Assembly: GCA_002386065.1 (NCBI GenBank)
Contig: DGES01000026.1
Coordinates: 91,508 to 106,295, forward strand
Direction of reading: 5' to 3'
Length of the DNA stretch: 14,788 nucleotides
From: Firmicutes bacterium UBA3920
Lineage (GTDB): Bacteria; Bacillota; Clostridia; Caldicoprobacterales; Xylanivirgaceae
Position 1 is the first letter of the stretch; every line of letters begins with the position of its first letter. The translations under genes and the position numbers were made by a program. This document shows positions 8,564 through 14,788 of this stretch, piece by piece. The notes beneath the pieces were generated by a model. It was not told where the DNA came from and ran no database searches. It was given only the letters and a program-made list of their open reading frames with translations.

Positions 8564-9445
8564 TTATTCTATATTTTGAATTTGTTCCCTTATTTTTTCA
8601 ATCTCACTTTTCAGCTCTACTACCCAATTAGTTATATCTATATCGTTAGATTTAGAACCAATAGTATTTGCTTCTCTATTCATTTCTTGAACTAAAAAAT
8701 CTAATTTCCTCCCCATGGGGCCTTCTCCCTCTAATATAGATTCTAACTGAGTTATATGACTATAAAGCCTTGTAACTTCCTCATCTATATTTGAGCGATC
8801 AGCAAAATAGGCAACCTCTATATTAAATCTATTTTCGTCAATATCTGAGCCTGGAGATAGGAGTTCTTCTATGCGGCTCTGTAATTTTTCCCTATATTCT
8901 TCTACTACTAATGGTGCCCTAAGTCCAATTTCCTCTACTATTTTCTTTATATTTTGAGTACGTGTAAGTATATCCTCTTTTAACTTTTTACCCTCTATAA
9001 AACGCATATCCGTGAGAACGCATAGTGCACTATCTACCGCCTTATGAATCAATTTCTTTACAACCTCATCGTCTTCTGGCTTTTGATCTATTAAAAAAAC
9101 ATCAGGAATATTGAGAAGAGAGTTCATTGTTACATCATTTCTTATATTATACTGTCTCTCTACCTCATCAAAAGCTTTTAAATAGAGTTCTATGAGGGGA
9201 GTATTAGGCTCCACTTCAAATATAGGTTCTCCTATATTGCGGTAATCTATATAAACATCCACCCTACCCCTTGATATATGCTCTTGTATTATCTTGCGAA
9301 TATCTTCTTCAACAAATGCAATAGTTCGGGGTAGTCTTATATTTATGTCCAGATAACGATGATTTAATGTTCTAATTTCCACTGAAATCGCACGTCCCTG
9401 GGATTCTATCTGGCTATTCCCAAAACCTGTCATGCTCATTACCAT
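8564..9445 (-). CDS. yicC: YicC/YloC-family endoribonuclease
   Basis: This 293-residue protein belongs to the YicC/YloC family; E. coli YicC is reported to be an endoribonuclease that helps degrade a small RNA. Both conserved ends are present: the N-terminal MTGFG (5-9) with TLNHRYLDINIRLPR (27-41), and the C-terminal GRKLDFLVQEMNREANTIGS followed by a helix of charged residues. Several start codons are in frame (9445, 9439, 9433); the ATG at 9445 has AAGGA 9 nt upstream and is preferred. The gene heads the yicC-remA-gmk-rpoZ-coaBC run; an extended -10 promoter lies about 50 nt upstream. In many bacteria yicC is next to gmk, as here with only remA between. Confidence 0.95.
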   Translation of the reverse strand: MVMSMTGFGNSQIESQGRAISVEIRTLNHRYLDINIRLPRTIAFVEEDIRKIIQEHISRGRVDVYIDYRNIGEPIFEVEPNTPLIELYLKAFDEVERQYNIRNDVTMNSLLNIPDVFLIDQKPEDDEVVKKLIHKAVDSALCVLTDMRFIEGKKLKEDILTRTQNIKKIVEEIGLRAPLVVEEYREKLQSRIEELLSPGSDIDENRFNIEVAYFADRSNIDEEVTRLYSHITQLESILEGEGPMGRKLDFLVQEMNREANTIGSKSNDIDITNWVVELKSEIEKIREQIQNIE

Positions 9446-9492
9446 ATACTATCTTCCTTCCCTGATTGGGATCAGTCGAATTCTTGATTTTA

Positions 9493-9507
9493 ATGATATT
9501 ATATCAT
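9493..9507 (-). promoter_or_regulatory. Extended -10 promoter of the yicC operon, inside a 15-bp palindrome
   Basis: On the minus strand TGATATAAT (9506-9498) is a perfect extended -10 element (TG, one base, TATAAT). No good -35 box lies 17 nt upstream (CTTTAA), which is common for extended -10 promoters. RNA would begin near 9491, leaving about 45 nt before the yicC ATG. The -10 is the centre of a perfect palindrome, ATGATAT-A-ATATCAT, which could be a repressor site or merely AT-rich chance. Confidence 0.6.
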
Positions 9508-9678
9508 ATTTTCACATTATTTAAAGATTTACATTCTTTAAGTTTTTACATTTTTTGTGAACACTCAAATAGCAACGATTTTAGAAAAAGTCAGTAAATA
9601 CTACAAACAATATGCTAATATGCTCATGATTTTTATCTTTTACTAAAACTTAAATTATTTCTTATTTATAGATATATT

Positions 9679-10665
9679 CTATTCATTATAAGCCTTAATA
9701 AGATGATCTGCTTCTGGAGGTTCTATCTTACGGCGCTCCCCATCCCTTATTATATAACTATCGGTACCTTCAATTACTTCACCAATTATACTAGAATTAA
9801 TCCCAAACTTTTCTAATTTAGCAACAAGTTTATTTGCATCTGGGGTTACAATTATCATAGTACCACTAGATATAAGTTTTAATGGATCCATGTCATATAT
9901 ATCACATATCTCTTTTGTTACGAATGCAATAGGTATATCGTCGGCATGAATTTCTATACTTTTACCCATGACCTGTGATAATTCCCACAATGCTCCAATT
10001 ATTCCTCCTTCAGTTGCATCATGCATACCATGAACTTTTAGAGAAGCGGCAATTTTTCCCTCAGAAACAACGCTTATTTTATTCAAAAAACTCTTCGCTT
10101 CATTTAAAAGTTTTTCTGGGATATGCTCCTTTAAGCTATCATATTTATCATAAGCTAATATCGCAGTACCTTCCATACCTGCCCATTTTGTCATTACTAT
10201 ACTATCACCTATTCGAGCATGTTTGGGTTGAATTAATCCCTCTTTTTTCACCTTGCCTATTGCTGTAATCGAAAGTATTGTACGATTAACGGAATCAGTA
10301 ACCTCCGTATGACCACCTAGAATATCTATTGATAACTCATCTGCAGCCTTATTCACATCTTTTACAATAGCTTCTATATCGTCAATATCTGAGTCTGAAG
10401 CAGCCAATATAGTCAGTGTAATACCTACACATTCTGCTCCGGTGGTTGCTATATCATTGCACGCTATGTGTACTCCTATATAACCTGCATTTTGTGATGC
10501 TGCAGTTATTGGATCTGTAGATACTACACATAAATTTTTTCCTAAATCTATGACACCACAATCCCTTCCTACCTCCGGTCCTATCAACACCTCATCCCTT
10601 TTATGTTGAAATTTACTTAGGACATATTCATGTAGAATAGGATTGGGTAATTTTCCAATATCCAT
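9679..10665 (-). CDS. PurM-superfamily (AIR-synthase / HypE-like) protein of unknown substrate
   Basis: The 328-residue protein has the two-domain PurM/HypE/ThiL/SelD fold. The N-terminal ATP-binding half shows STDPITA (49-55), the conserved helix CNDIATTGAE (69-78) and GGHTEVTD (117-124). The C-terminal half shows GDSIVMTKWAGMEGTAILA (153-171) and the MHDATEGGI motif (214-222), equivalent to the D-x-T-x-GG motif of HypE. True HypE ends in Pro-Arg-Ile-Cys, whose cysteine carries the cyanide ligand precursor; this protein ends KAYNE, and no other hyp gene is nearby. A role in hydrogenase maturation is therefore unlikely. It most likely binds ATP and phosphorylates or activates an unknown small substrate. 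GGAGG lies 10 nt before the ATG. It is isolated by AT-rich spacers on both sides and is probably transcribed alone or with gatCAB read-through. Confidence 0.85.
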   Translation of the reverse strand: MDIGKLPNPILHEYVLSKFQHKRDEVLIGPEVGRDCGVIDLGKNLCVVSTDPITAASQNAGYIGVHIACNDIATTGAECVGITLTILAASDSDIDDIEAIVKDVNKAADELSIDILGGHTEVTDSVNRTILSITAIGKVKKEGLIQPKHARIGDSIVMTKWAGMEGTAILAYDKYDSLKEHIPEKLLNEAKSFLNKISVVSEGKIAASLKVHGMHDATEGGIIGALWELSQVMGKSIEIHADDIPIAFVTKEICDIYDMDPLKLISSGTMIIVTPDANKLVAKLEKFGINSSIIGEVIEGTDSYIIRDGERRKIEPPEADHLIKAYNE

Positions 10666-11160
10666 TAATTACTTTCCTCCATAAATCCTTTTATTCTATA
10701 TTAACATGATTTTATATTATTTCAACCTTACTCCTATTTGTGTTTCATATTTTTATAAAGTTTTAAAGTTTTAATATCTAAACCATTATTAAAATACTAC
10801 GAACCAATATAATTCTAAAGTTCATACAGTTAAATTTGGCTCCAAAGACTCAAAAAAATCTGATACAGTCCATAGATGAAAGTAGATGTAGTATATATGA
10901 ATAGGCTTGTACTTCAATGACCTTACATTTATTTAATAAAAATATCATAAGATCGATCCAATCAAGATGAAACAATCCCCATTGTCCTCTTAGAACTACT
11001 AAAAAGACGTAATAATTTAGAACTCCAAATAGAGGAAGAGAGTTAAAGGGGATATTACATCTATGTAATCGTCTACTAGATATATAAGACGAACACAAGA
11101 CTCCATCCCCTATAGACATGCTTATAGATCTACTACACATACCAGGCTAAAAATGAATAT
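10666..11160. other. 495-bp intergenic region between gatB and the PurM-like gene
   Basis: No convincing intact gene lies here. The part next to the PurM-like gene (10666-10800) is very AT-rich and holds a short tandem repeat (TAAAGTTT twice plus TAA, 10756-10774). A poor promoter candidate on the minus strand, TTGAAA (10725-10720) and TATAGA (10700-10695), has a 19-nt spacer. The part from 10801 to 11140 is different: about one third G+C, close to the flanking genes, against about 15% in the block beside it. On the plus strand, short protein-like stretches occur in different frames broken by stops: one at about 10950-11044 contains IPIVLLELLKRRNN, another at about 11025-11139 contains RELKGILHLCNRLLDI. 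On either strand several complementary segments lie side by side. It may be a gene remnant or a structured RNA; neither is proven. Confidence 0.5.
10972..11111. other. Cluster of adjacent inverted repeats; possible structured RNA
   Basis: Four complementary pairs can form next to one another: ACAAT/ATTGT (10972-10976 with 10981-10985); CCTCT/AGAGG (10986-10990 with 11031-11035); an outer stem AGGGGAT/ATCCCCT (11047-11053 with 11105-11111); and inside it, with no gap, ATTACA/TGTAAT (11054-11059 with 11064-11069) then CGTCT/AGACG (11070-11074 with 11087-11091). The last three make a three-way junction with a 13-nt single-stranded arm. The strand is undecided because the pairing is symmetric. 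I recognise no known RNA family, and chance cannot be excluded. Confidence 0.25.
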
Positions 11161-12603
11161 TTATTTTTCTTTAAGCCCATCAAGCTCTTCTTTTAATATC
11201 TTATTGACCATTTGGGGGTTGGCTTTTCCCCTTGTTGCTCGCATTGTCTGACCTACTAAATATCCCATTGCCTTTTTCTTACCTGACAGATAGTCCTCTA
11301 CAGATTGAGGATTATCTTGCAAGACCTTCCTTATGATCTCTAATAATTCTCCTTCATCTGAGATCTGTTTCAATCCTTTTTCTTCTACTATCGTGTCAGC
11401 ATCTTTACCAGTATCAAACATATCCTCTAATACATTTTTGCCTATAGAACCACTTATAATACCTTCATCCACTAACCTTAACAAATCTGTAAATTGTTTT
11501 GGTGTTACTGATATATCCTCATGTGCTATATCTTTTTCTTTAGTGATCCTAAGGATATCTCCCATTACCCAATTGCTTATATTCTTAGGGTCATCATATA
11601 AGGTTAAACACTCTTCAAAATAATCAGCAAGAGCTTTAGAAGATGTTAGAACTCCGGCATCATATTCTGGAAGATCATACTCTTTGATATAACGTTCCCT
11701 TCTTTCGCTCGGCAATTCTGGCATCTCTTCTTTCAATTTGGTTACCCATTCCTTATCTATATACATAGGAACTATATCAGCATCTGGAAAGTATCTATAA
11801 TCATTTGCTTCTTCCTTCGTACGCATAGGAAAGCTCTTACCCAAATTGTCATCCCATCTTCTGGTCTCTCTAAGTACCTCTCCCCCTTCTTCCAATATGG
11901 AAATATGCCTTTTAACTTCATACTCCATAGCTCTATGTGCTGCCCTAAATGAATTTAAATTTTTCATCTCACTTCTTACACCATATTCTTTCTGACCCTT
12001 AGGACGTACAGATACATTGACATCACACCTCAAAGAACCCTCTTCCATCTTACAATCTGAAACATCTATATACTCTAATATGGATTTTATGGTTTCAAGA
12101 AATATCCTGCCTTCCTCGGGTGAACGAAGATCAGGCTCTGATACAATTTCTATAAGAGGAACACCAGATCTGTTATAATCTACCAGACTTTCAGTTTCAT
12201 ACTGATCATGTATCAACTTTCCTGCATCTTCTTCTAGATGAATTTGGGTTATCCCTATTCTTCTTACACCATCTTCTGTCTCTATATCAATATAGCCATT
12301 TTTACATAGGGGATGATAATGTTGCGTTACCTGATAAGCTTTCGGAAGATCAGGATAAAAGTAATGTTTTCTATCCATCCTAGTATATTCTGATATATCA
12401 CAGTTAAGGGCAAGCCCTGCCTTTATCGCATATTCAACAGCCCTCTTGTTGATACGTGGTAATGTTCCTGGCATTGCAAGACATACCGGGCAACAATGAG
12501 TATTAGGTTCTCTCACAAACTCTGCTGCACATCCACAGAGTAATTTTGTCTGTGTACTCAATTCTGCATGAACTTCAAGACCAATTACTACTTCATATTC
12601 CAT
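11161..12603 (-). CDS. gatB: Asp-tRNA(Asn)/Glu-tRNA(Gln) amidotransferase subunit B
   Basis: GatB binds the misacylated tRNA, phosphorylates its aspartyl or glutamyl group with ATP and passes it on for amidation. The 480-residue protein opens with EVVIGLEVHAEL (4-15), followed by the zinc-site cysteines C23, C25, C38 and C41 (CGC and CCPVC). It continues through DYNRSGVPLIEIVSEPD, MEEGSLRCDVNVSVRP and the ending region GYLVGQTMRATRGKANP of the YqeY-like tRNA-binding tail. The ATG at 12603 has GGAGGTG at ideal spacing. A frame extension to the TTG at 12618, directly after the gatA stop, would place that ribosome site inside the coding region and is rejected. Only 15 nt separate it from gatA. 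No clear terminator follows the stop codon. Confidence 0.98.
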   Translation of the reverse strand: MEYEVVIGLEVHAELSTQTKLLCGCAAEFVREPNTHCCPVCLAMPGTLPRINKRAVEYAIKAGLALNCDISEYTRMDRKHYFYPDLPKAYQVTQHYHPLCKNGYIDIETEDGVRRIGITQIHLEEDAGKLIHDQYETESLVDYNRSGVPLIEIVSEPDLRSPEEGRIFLETIKSILEYIDVSDCKMEEGSLRCDVNVSVRPKGQKEYGVRSEMKNLNSFRAAHRAMEYEVKRHISILEEGGEVLRETRRWDDNLGKSFPMRTKEEANDYRYFPDADIVPMYIDKEWVTKLKEEMPELPSERRERYIKEYDLPEYDAGVLTSSKALADYFEECLTLYDDPKNISNWVMGDILRITKEKDIAHEDISVTPKQFTDLLRLVDEGIISGSIGKNVLEDMFDTGKDADTIVEEKGLKQISDEGELLEIIRKVLQDNPQSVEDYLSGKKKAMGYLVGQTMRATRGKANPQMVNKILKEELDGLKEK

Positions 12604-12618
12604 ATTATACACCTCCAA

Positions 12619-14076
12619 TCAAAGAATCGGCTTTTTTATATGATAATCTGTATTTTGTTCAAATGTATAAGCAGCTTGAAGTATCTTTTTCTCATCAAAT
12701 AGATCTCCAATTAACTGCAATCCTATAGGCAAACCCTTGCTGTCAAATCCACATGGTAGGGAAATAGCAGGAAGGCCTGATAAATTTGCCGGTACTGTAT
12801 ATATATCTGATAAATACATTGCCATAGGATCTCGTTTTTCTCCCATCTTGAAAGCCGAAGTAGGACTTGTAGGGCTTAATATAACATCTACTTTTTCAAA
12901 TGCCTTAACAAAATCCTCTTTTATTAAAGTTCTTACTTTGAGTGCCTTTAAATAATAATCGTCATAATAGTCAGCACTTATTACAAAATTGCCTAGCATA
13001 ATACGACGCTTTACTTCAGAGCCAAAACCTTCACTCCTAGTTTTTTTATACAATTCTTCTAGCGTCTTATAATCTTCTGCCCTATATCCATAGCGTATGC
13101 CGTCATATCTTGCCATACTAGAACTTGCCTCTGCACAAGCAATTATATAGTATACAGCAAGTGCATACTCCGCATGGGGAAGCTTTATATCTACAATTTC
13201 CGCTCCCAATTTCTCATATAACTTTATAGCCTTATCTATAGAATTTTTTACCTCATCATCTAAATTATTATCTAAGAATCCCTCAGGAACTCCTATCTTA
13301 AAGCCCTTTACATTATCTTTTAAGGCAGTTGTATAATCATCAACTGGATTACTAGACGATGTTACATCCTTTGTATCTAAACCTGCAACCGCATTTAGCA
13401 CCAATGCACAATCTGTAACATCCTTTGTTATGGGACCTATTACATCTAAAGACGATGCCAAAGCAATAAGTCCGTATCTAGATACTCTCCCATATGTCGG
13501 TTTTAAGCCAACTAACCCACAAAATGAAGCCGGCTGCCTTATAGAACCTCCAGTATCAGAACCTAAACTAAAGATAGCTTGGTCTGCTGCAACTGAAGCA
13601 GCACTCCCACCACTAGAACCACCTGGAACCCTTTCAATATCCCACGGATTCTTTGTTTTTTTAAAAGCGGAATTTTCAGTAGATGAACCCATTGCAAATT
13701 CATCCATATTTGCTTTACCAATTAATATGGCATTTTCCCTTTTAAGCCGCTCTATTACAGTCGCATCATAGGGTGGAATAAAATCCTTAAGCATATTAGA
13801 TGAACATGTGGTTTTTACATCTAATGTGCAAATATTATCCTTAACTGCCATGGGAATGCCCGCAAGACTAGATATCCCTTCATTTTGGGCTATTAACTTA
13901 TCTACTACCTCAGCCTCTTCTAATGCTTTTTCTGCTGTAATTGTATTAAATGCATCTATTTTATCTTCGACTTGTTCAATACGTTTAAGAACCGATTCGG
14001 TCAGCTGCTTAGCACTTATCTCTTTTTTACGTAGCAACTCATTAGCTTCGTGAATAGTTAATTTATAAAGTTCCAC
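12619..14076 (-). CDS. gatA: Asp-tRNA(Asn)/Glu-tRNA(Gln) amidotransferase subunit A
   Basis: GatA is the amidase subunit: it hydrolyses glutamine and channels the ammonia to GatB. The 485-residue protein has the amidase-signature catalytic triad at K79 (in MAVKDN), S154 (in GGSSGGSAA) and the nucleophile S178 (in GSDTGGSIRQPA), exactly the numbering used for the Staphylococcus enzyme. The conserved GLVGLKPTYGRVSRYGL follows. The start is GTG at 14076, 8 nt after GGAGG; an overlapping ATG at 14078 is out of frame. It lies 27 nt after gatC and 15 nt before gatB. Together the three subunits make Gln-tRNA and/or Asn-tRNA by the indirect route; this implies that glutaminyl- and/or asparaginyl-tRNA synthetase may be missing from the genome. 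Confidence 0.98.
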   Translation of the reverse strand: MELYKLTIHEANELLRKKEISAKQLTESVLKRIEQVEDKIDAFNTITAEKALEEAEVVDKLIAQNEGISSLAGIPMAVKDNICTLDVKTTCSSNMLKDFIPPYDATVIERLKRENAILIGKANMDEFAMGSSTENSAFKKTKNPWDIERVPGGSSGGSAASVAADQAIFSLGSDTGGSIRQPASFCGLVGLKPTYGRVSRYGLIALASSLDVIGPITKDVTDCALVLNAVAGLDTKDVTSSSNPVDDYTTALKDNVKGFKIGVPEGFLDNNLDDEVKNSIDKAIKLYEKLGAEIVDIKLPHAEYALAVYYIIACAEASSSMARYDGIRYGYRAEDYKTLEELYKKTRSEGFGSEVKRRIMLGNFVISADYYDDYYLKALKVRTLIKEDFVKAFEKVDVILSPTSPTSAFKMGEKRDPMAMYLSDIYTVPANLSGLPAISLPCGFDSKGLPIGLQLIGDLFDEKKILQAAYTFEQNTDYHIKKPIL

Positions 14077-14103
14077 ATTATTAACCTCCGTTTCTATGCA
14101 GAA

Positions 14104-14400
14104 TTATTCTACTATCTTAGGTACTATAAAAGAATCATCAGTTGCATGAGGAGCGTTTTTAAGTATTATCTCCCTATCCATAGAAGGACATATTTCATCT
14201 TCTCTAAATACATCAGCTATTGGTAAAACTTGAACAGTAGGTTCTACGTTATCTGTATTAAGTTCTGATAGTTTATCTGCATATTCAAGTATACATGTCA
14301 AATCTTGAACAGCTCTTTTCTTTTCATCTTCTGATAATATAAGTTGAGATTGATGTGCAACCAATTCTACCTCTTGCATACTAACCTTCATTCTTTTCAT
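14104..14400 (-). CDS. gatC: Asp-tRNA(Asn)/Glu-tRNA(Gln) amidotransferase subunit C
   Basis: GatC is the small subunit that wraps around and stabilises the GatA-GatB interface. The protein matches the family: EVELVAHQSQLILSEDE near the start, a helix ending EYADKLSELNTDNVEPT, then REDE and a C-terminal NAPHATDDSFIVPKIVE. I start at the ATG at 14400, with GGAG 5 nt upstream, giving 98 residues, the usual size. The ATG at 14391 is also possible. The open frame reaches back to 14442, but the added MQAPAIYLHICGER is not conserved and has no ribosome site. It is the first gene of gatCAB, 109 nt downstream of a good promoter. Confidence 0.96.
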   Translation of the reverse strand: MKRMKVSMQEVELVAHQSQLILSEDEKKRAVQDLTCILEYADKLSELNTDNVEPTVQVLPIADVFREDEICPSMDREIILKNAPHATDDSFIVPKIVE

Positions 14401-14478
14401 CCTTTCTCCACATATATGTAAGTATATAGCCGGAGCTTGCATTTTAATTGCCTTTAAAAAATAAATATCCTTAAAGTT

Positions 14479-14494
14479 TTAACACTAGCGTTAA
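14479..14494 (-). promoter_or_regulatory. Inverted repeat in the gatC leader
   Basis: TTAACGCTAGTGTTAA (read on the minus strand) is a 16-nt near-perfect palindrome; one position becomes a G-U pair in RNA. It lies inside the predicted 5' leader, about 80 nt before the gatC start and just downstream of the predicted RNA start. It could be an operator or a small leader hairpin. No T-run follows directly, so it is not a terminator. Confidence 0.3.
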
Positions 14495-14515
14495 GCTTCA
14501 AATTACCCATTTGCT

Positions 14516-14544
14516 ATTTTATCACCTTTTATTAGTTTGTTCAA
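14516..14544 (-). promoter_or_regulatory. Promoter of gatCAB
   Basis: On the minus strand TTGAAC (14544-14539) and TAAAAT (14521-14516) are spaced by exactly 17 nt, and a TG one base before the -10 makes it an extended -10 element (TGATAAAAT). Matches to sigma-A consensus are 4/6 and 5/6. RNA would begin near 14509, leaving a leader of about 109 nt before gatC. Confidence 0.65.
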
Positions 14545-14597
14545 ATAAAATTGAATAATGTTAGCCCCTCATTAATCTATTCATGACTAAATTAATA

Positions 14598-14788
14598 CTA
14601 CCTAAAATTTTGCCTTTGGCTTATTACTTCTTCATAATATACCTCATGATTGACATCATTATCTTGTAACCAGTGATTGACAACTGCTAGCCCACAGCAG
14701 ACTCTCACCATCTAGCTACCATTCATGGCAAGTACATAAAAAAACAAAAACACCTGGTTTACATAGAAATATATAGTCTGTGAAACTG
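14598..14788 (-). other. Unidentified stretch upstream of gatC; possible gene remnant
   Basis: Beyond the gatC promoter no complete gene is visible. One minus-strand frame is open from the window edge to a TAG at 14714-14712, contains FYVLAMNGS just before that stop, and continues without another stop from an ATG at 14711 to a TAG at 14598. The 37-residue second part contains CCGLAVVNHWLQDNDVNHEV and reads like real protein rather than random sequence. No clear ribosome site precedes the ATG. It could be the end of a gene entering from the right with one nonsense codon, a small gene, or chance. A 9-bp direct repeat TGATTGACA (plus strand, 14647-14655 and 14674-14682) lies inside. I do not recognise a family. 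Confidence 0.25.

Noticed and set aside
9521..9541. Hairpin TTAAAGA / TCTTTAA in the spacer before yicC
   Set aside because: An all-AT 7-bp stem apart from one pair; the T-run follows it only on the plus strand, where there is no gene to terminate. On the minus strand no T-run follows.
10850..11140. 96-codon minus-strand ORF between gatB and the PurM-like gene
   Set aside because: No ribosome-binding site, low-complexity Ile/Ser/Leu/Tyr-rich translation without recognisable features, and it overlaps the region of inverted repeats. Most likely a chance opening.
817..14053. Many plus-strand ORFs of 60-113 codons opposite the minus-strand genes
   Set aside because: All lie antisense to well-supported genes, lack ribosome sites, and have no recognisable protein features.
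14647..14682. Two plus-strand TTGACA boxes as promoters
   Set aside because: Neither has a TATAAT-like sequence 16-18 nt downstream, and no plus-strand gene follows.
14401..14788. T-box or other amino-acid-sensing leader before gatCAB
   Set aside because: There is no T-box core (GGTGGNACCGCG-type sequence) and no terminator/antiterminator pair in the roughly 109-nt leader.

Overview
The window is a run of housekeeping genes from a low-GC bacterium, most likely an anaerobic Clostridia-type Bacillota. This rests on the RemA (DUF370) gene next to gmk-rpoZ-coaBC-priA-def-fmt-rsmB-rlmN, a classic Bacillota gene order, on the presence of GatCAB, on heavy use of AUA and other A/T-ending codons, and on strong Shine-Dalgarno sites with GTG and TTG starts. 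The genus cannot be named from this sequence. Every convincing gene is on the minus strand, so transcription runs from high to low coordinates.

Layout in transcription order. (1) 14788-14401: an upstream region with a good promoter for gatCAB; beyond it lies an unidentified stretch, possibly the decayed or incomplete end of another gene. (2) gatC-gatA-gatB, the tRNA-dependent amidotransferase. (3) A 495-bp gap (11160-10666) with no credible intact ORF. About 340 bp of it has a composition closer to the flanking genes than to other spacers, and it can form several adjacent helices. (4) A PurM-superfamily (AIR-synthase/HypE-like) gene of unknown substrate. (5) A 233-bp AT-rich spacer with an extended -10 promoter. 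(6) yicC-remA-gmk-rpoZ-coaBC, tightly packed. (7) A perfect 52-bp palindrome that looks like an intrinsic terminator or attenuator, lying between coaBC and priA. (8) priA, followed by a weak terminator and a 257-bp spacer. (9) def-fmt-rsmB-rlmN, with very short spacings or overlaps; rlmN runs off the left edge.

The genes cover translation and its quality control (amidotransferase, formylation and deformylation of Met, 16S m5C and 23S/tRNA m2A methylation), nucleotide and cofactor synthesis (GMP kinase, CoA biosynthesis), RNA polymerase omega, replication restart (PriA), an RNase (YicC) and a biofilm/matrix regulator (RemA).

The clearest anomaly is rsmB: a one-base deletion falls in the catalytic D-x-P-C-S-G motif and splits the reading frame, though everything else about the gene looks intact. 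The other items worth following up are the coaBC/priA palindrome and the gatB/PurM-like gap. I see no CRISPR array, insertion sequence, tRNA or rRNA, and no evidence for a novel multi-gene system.
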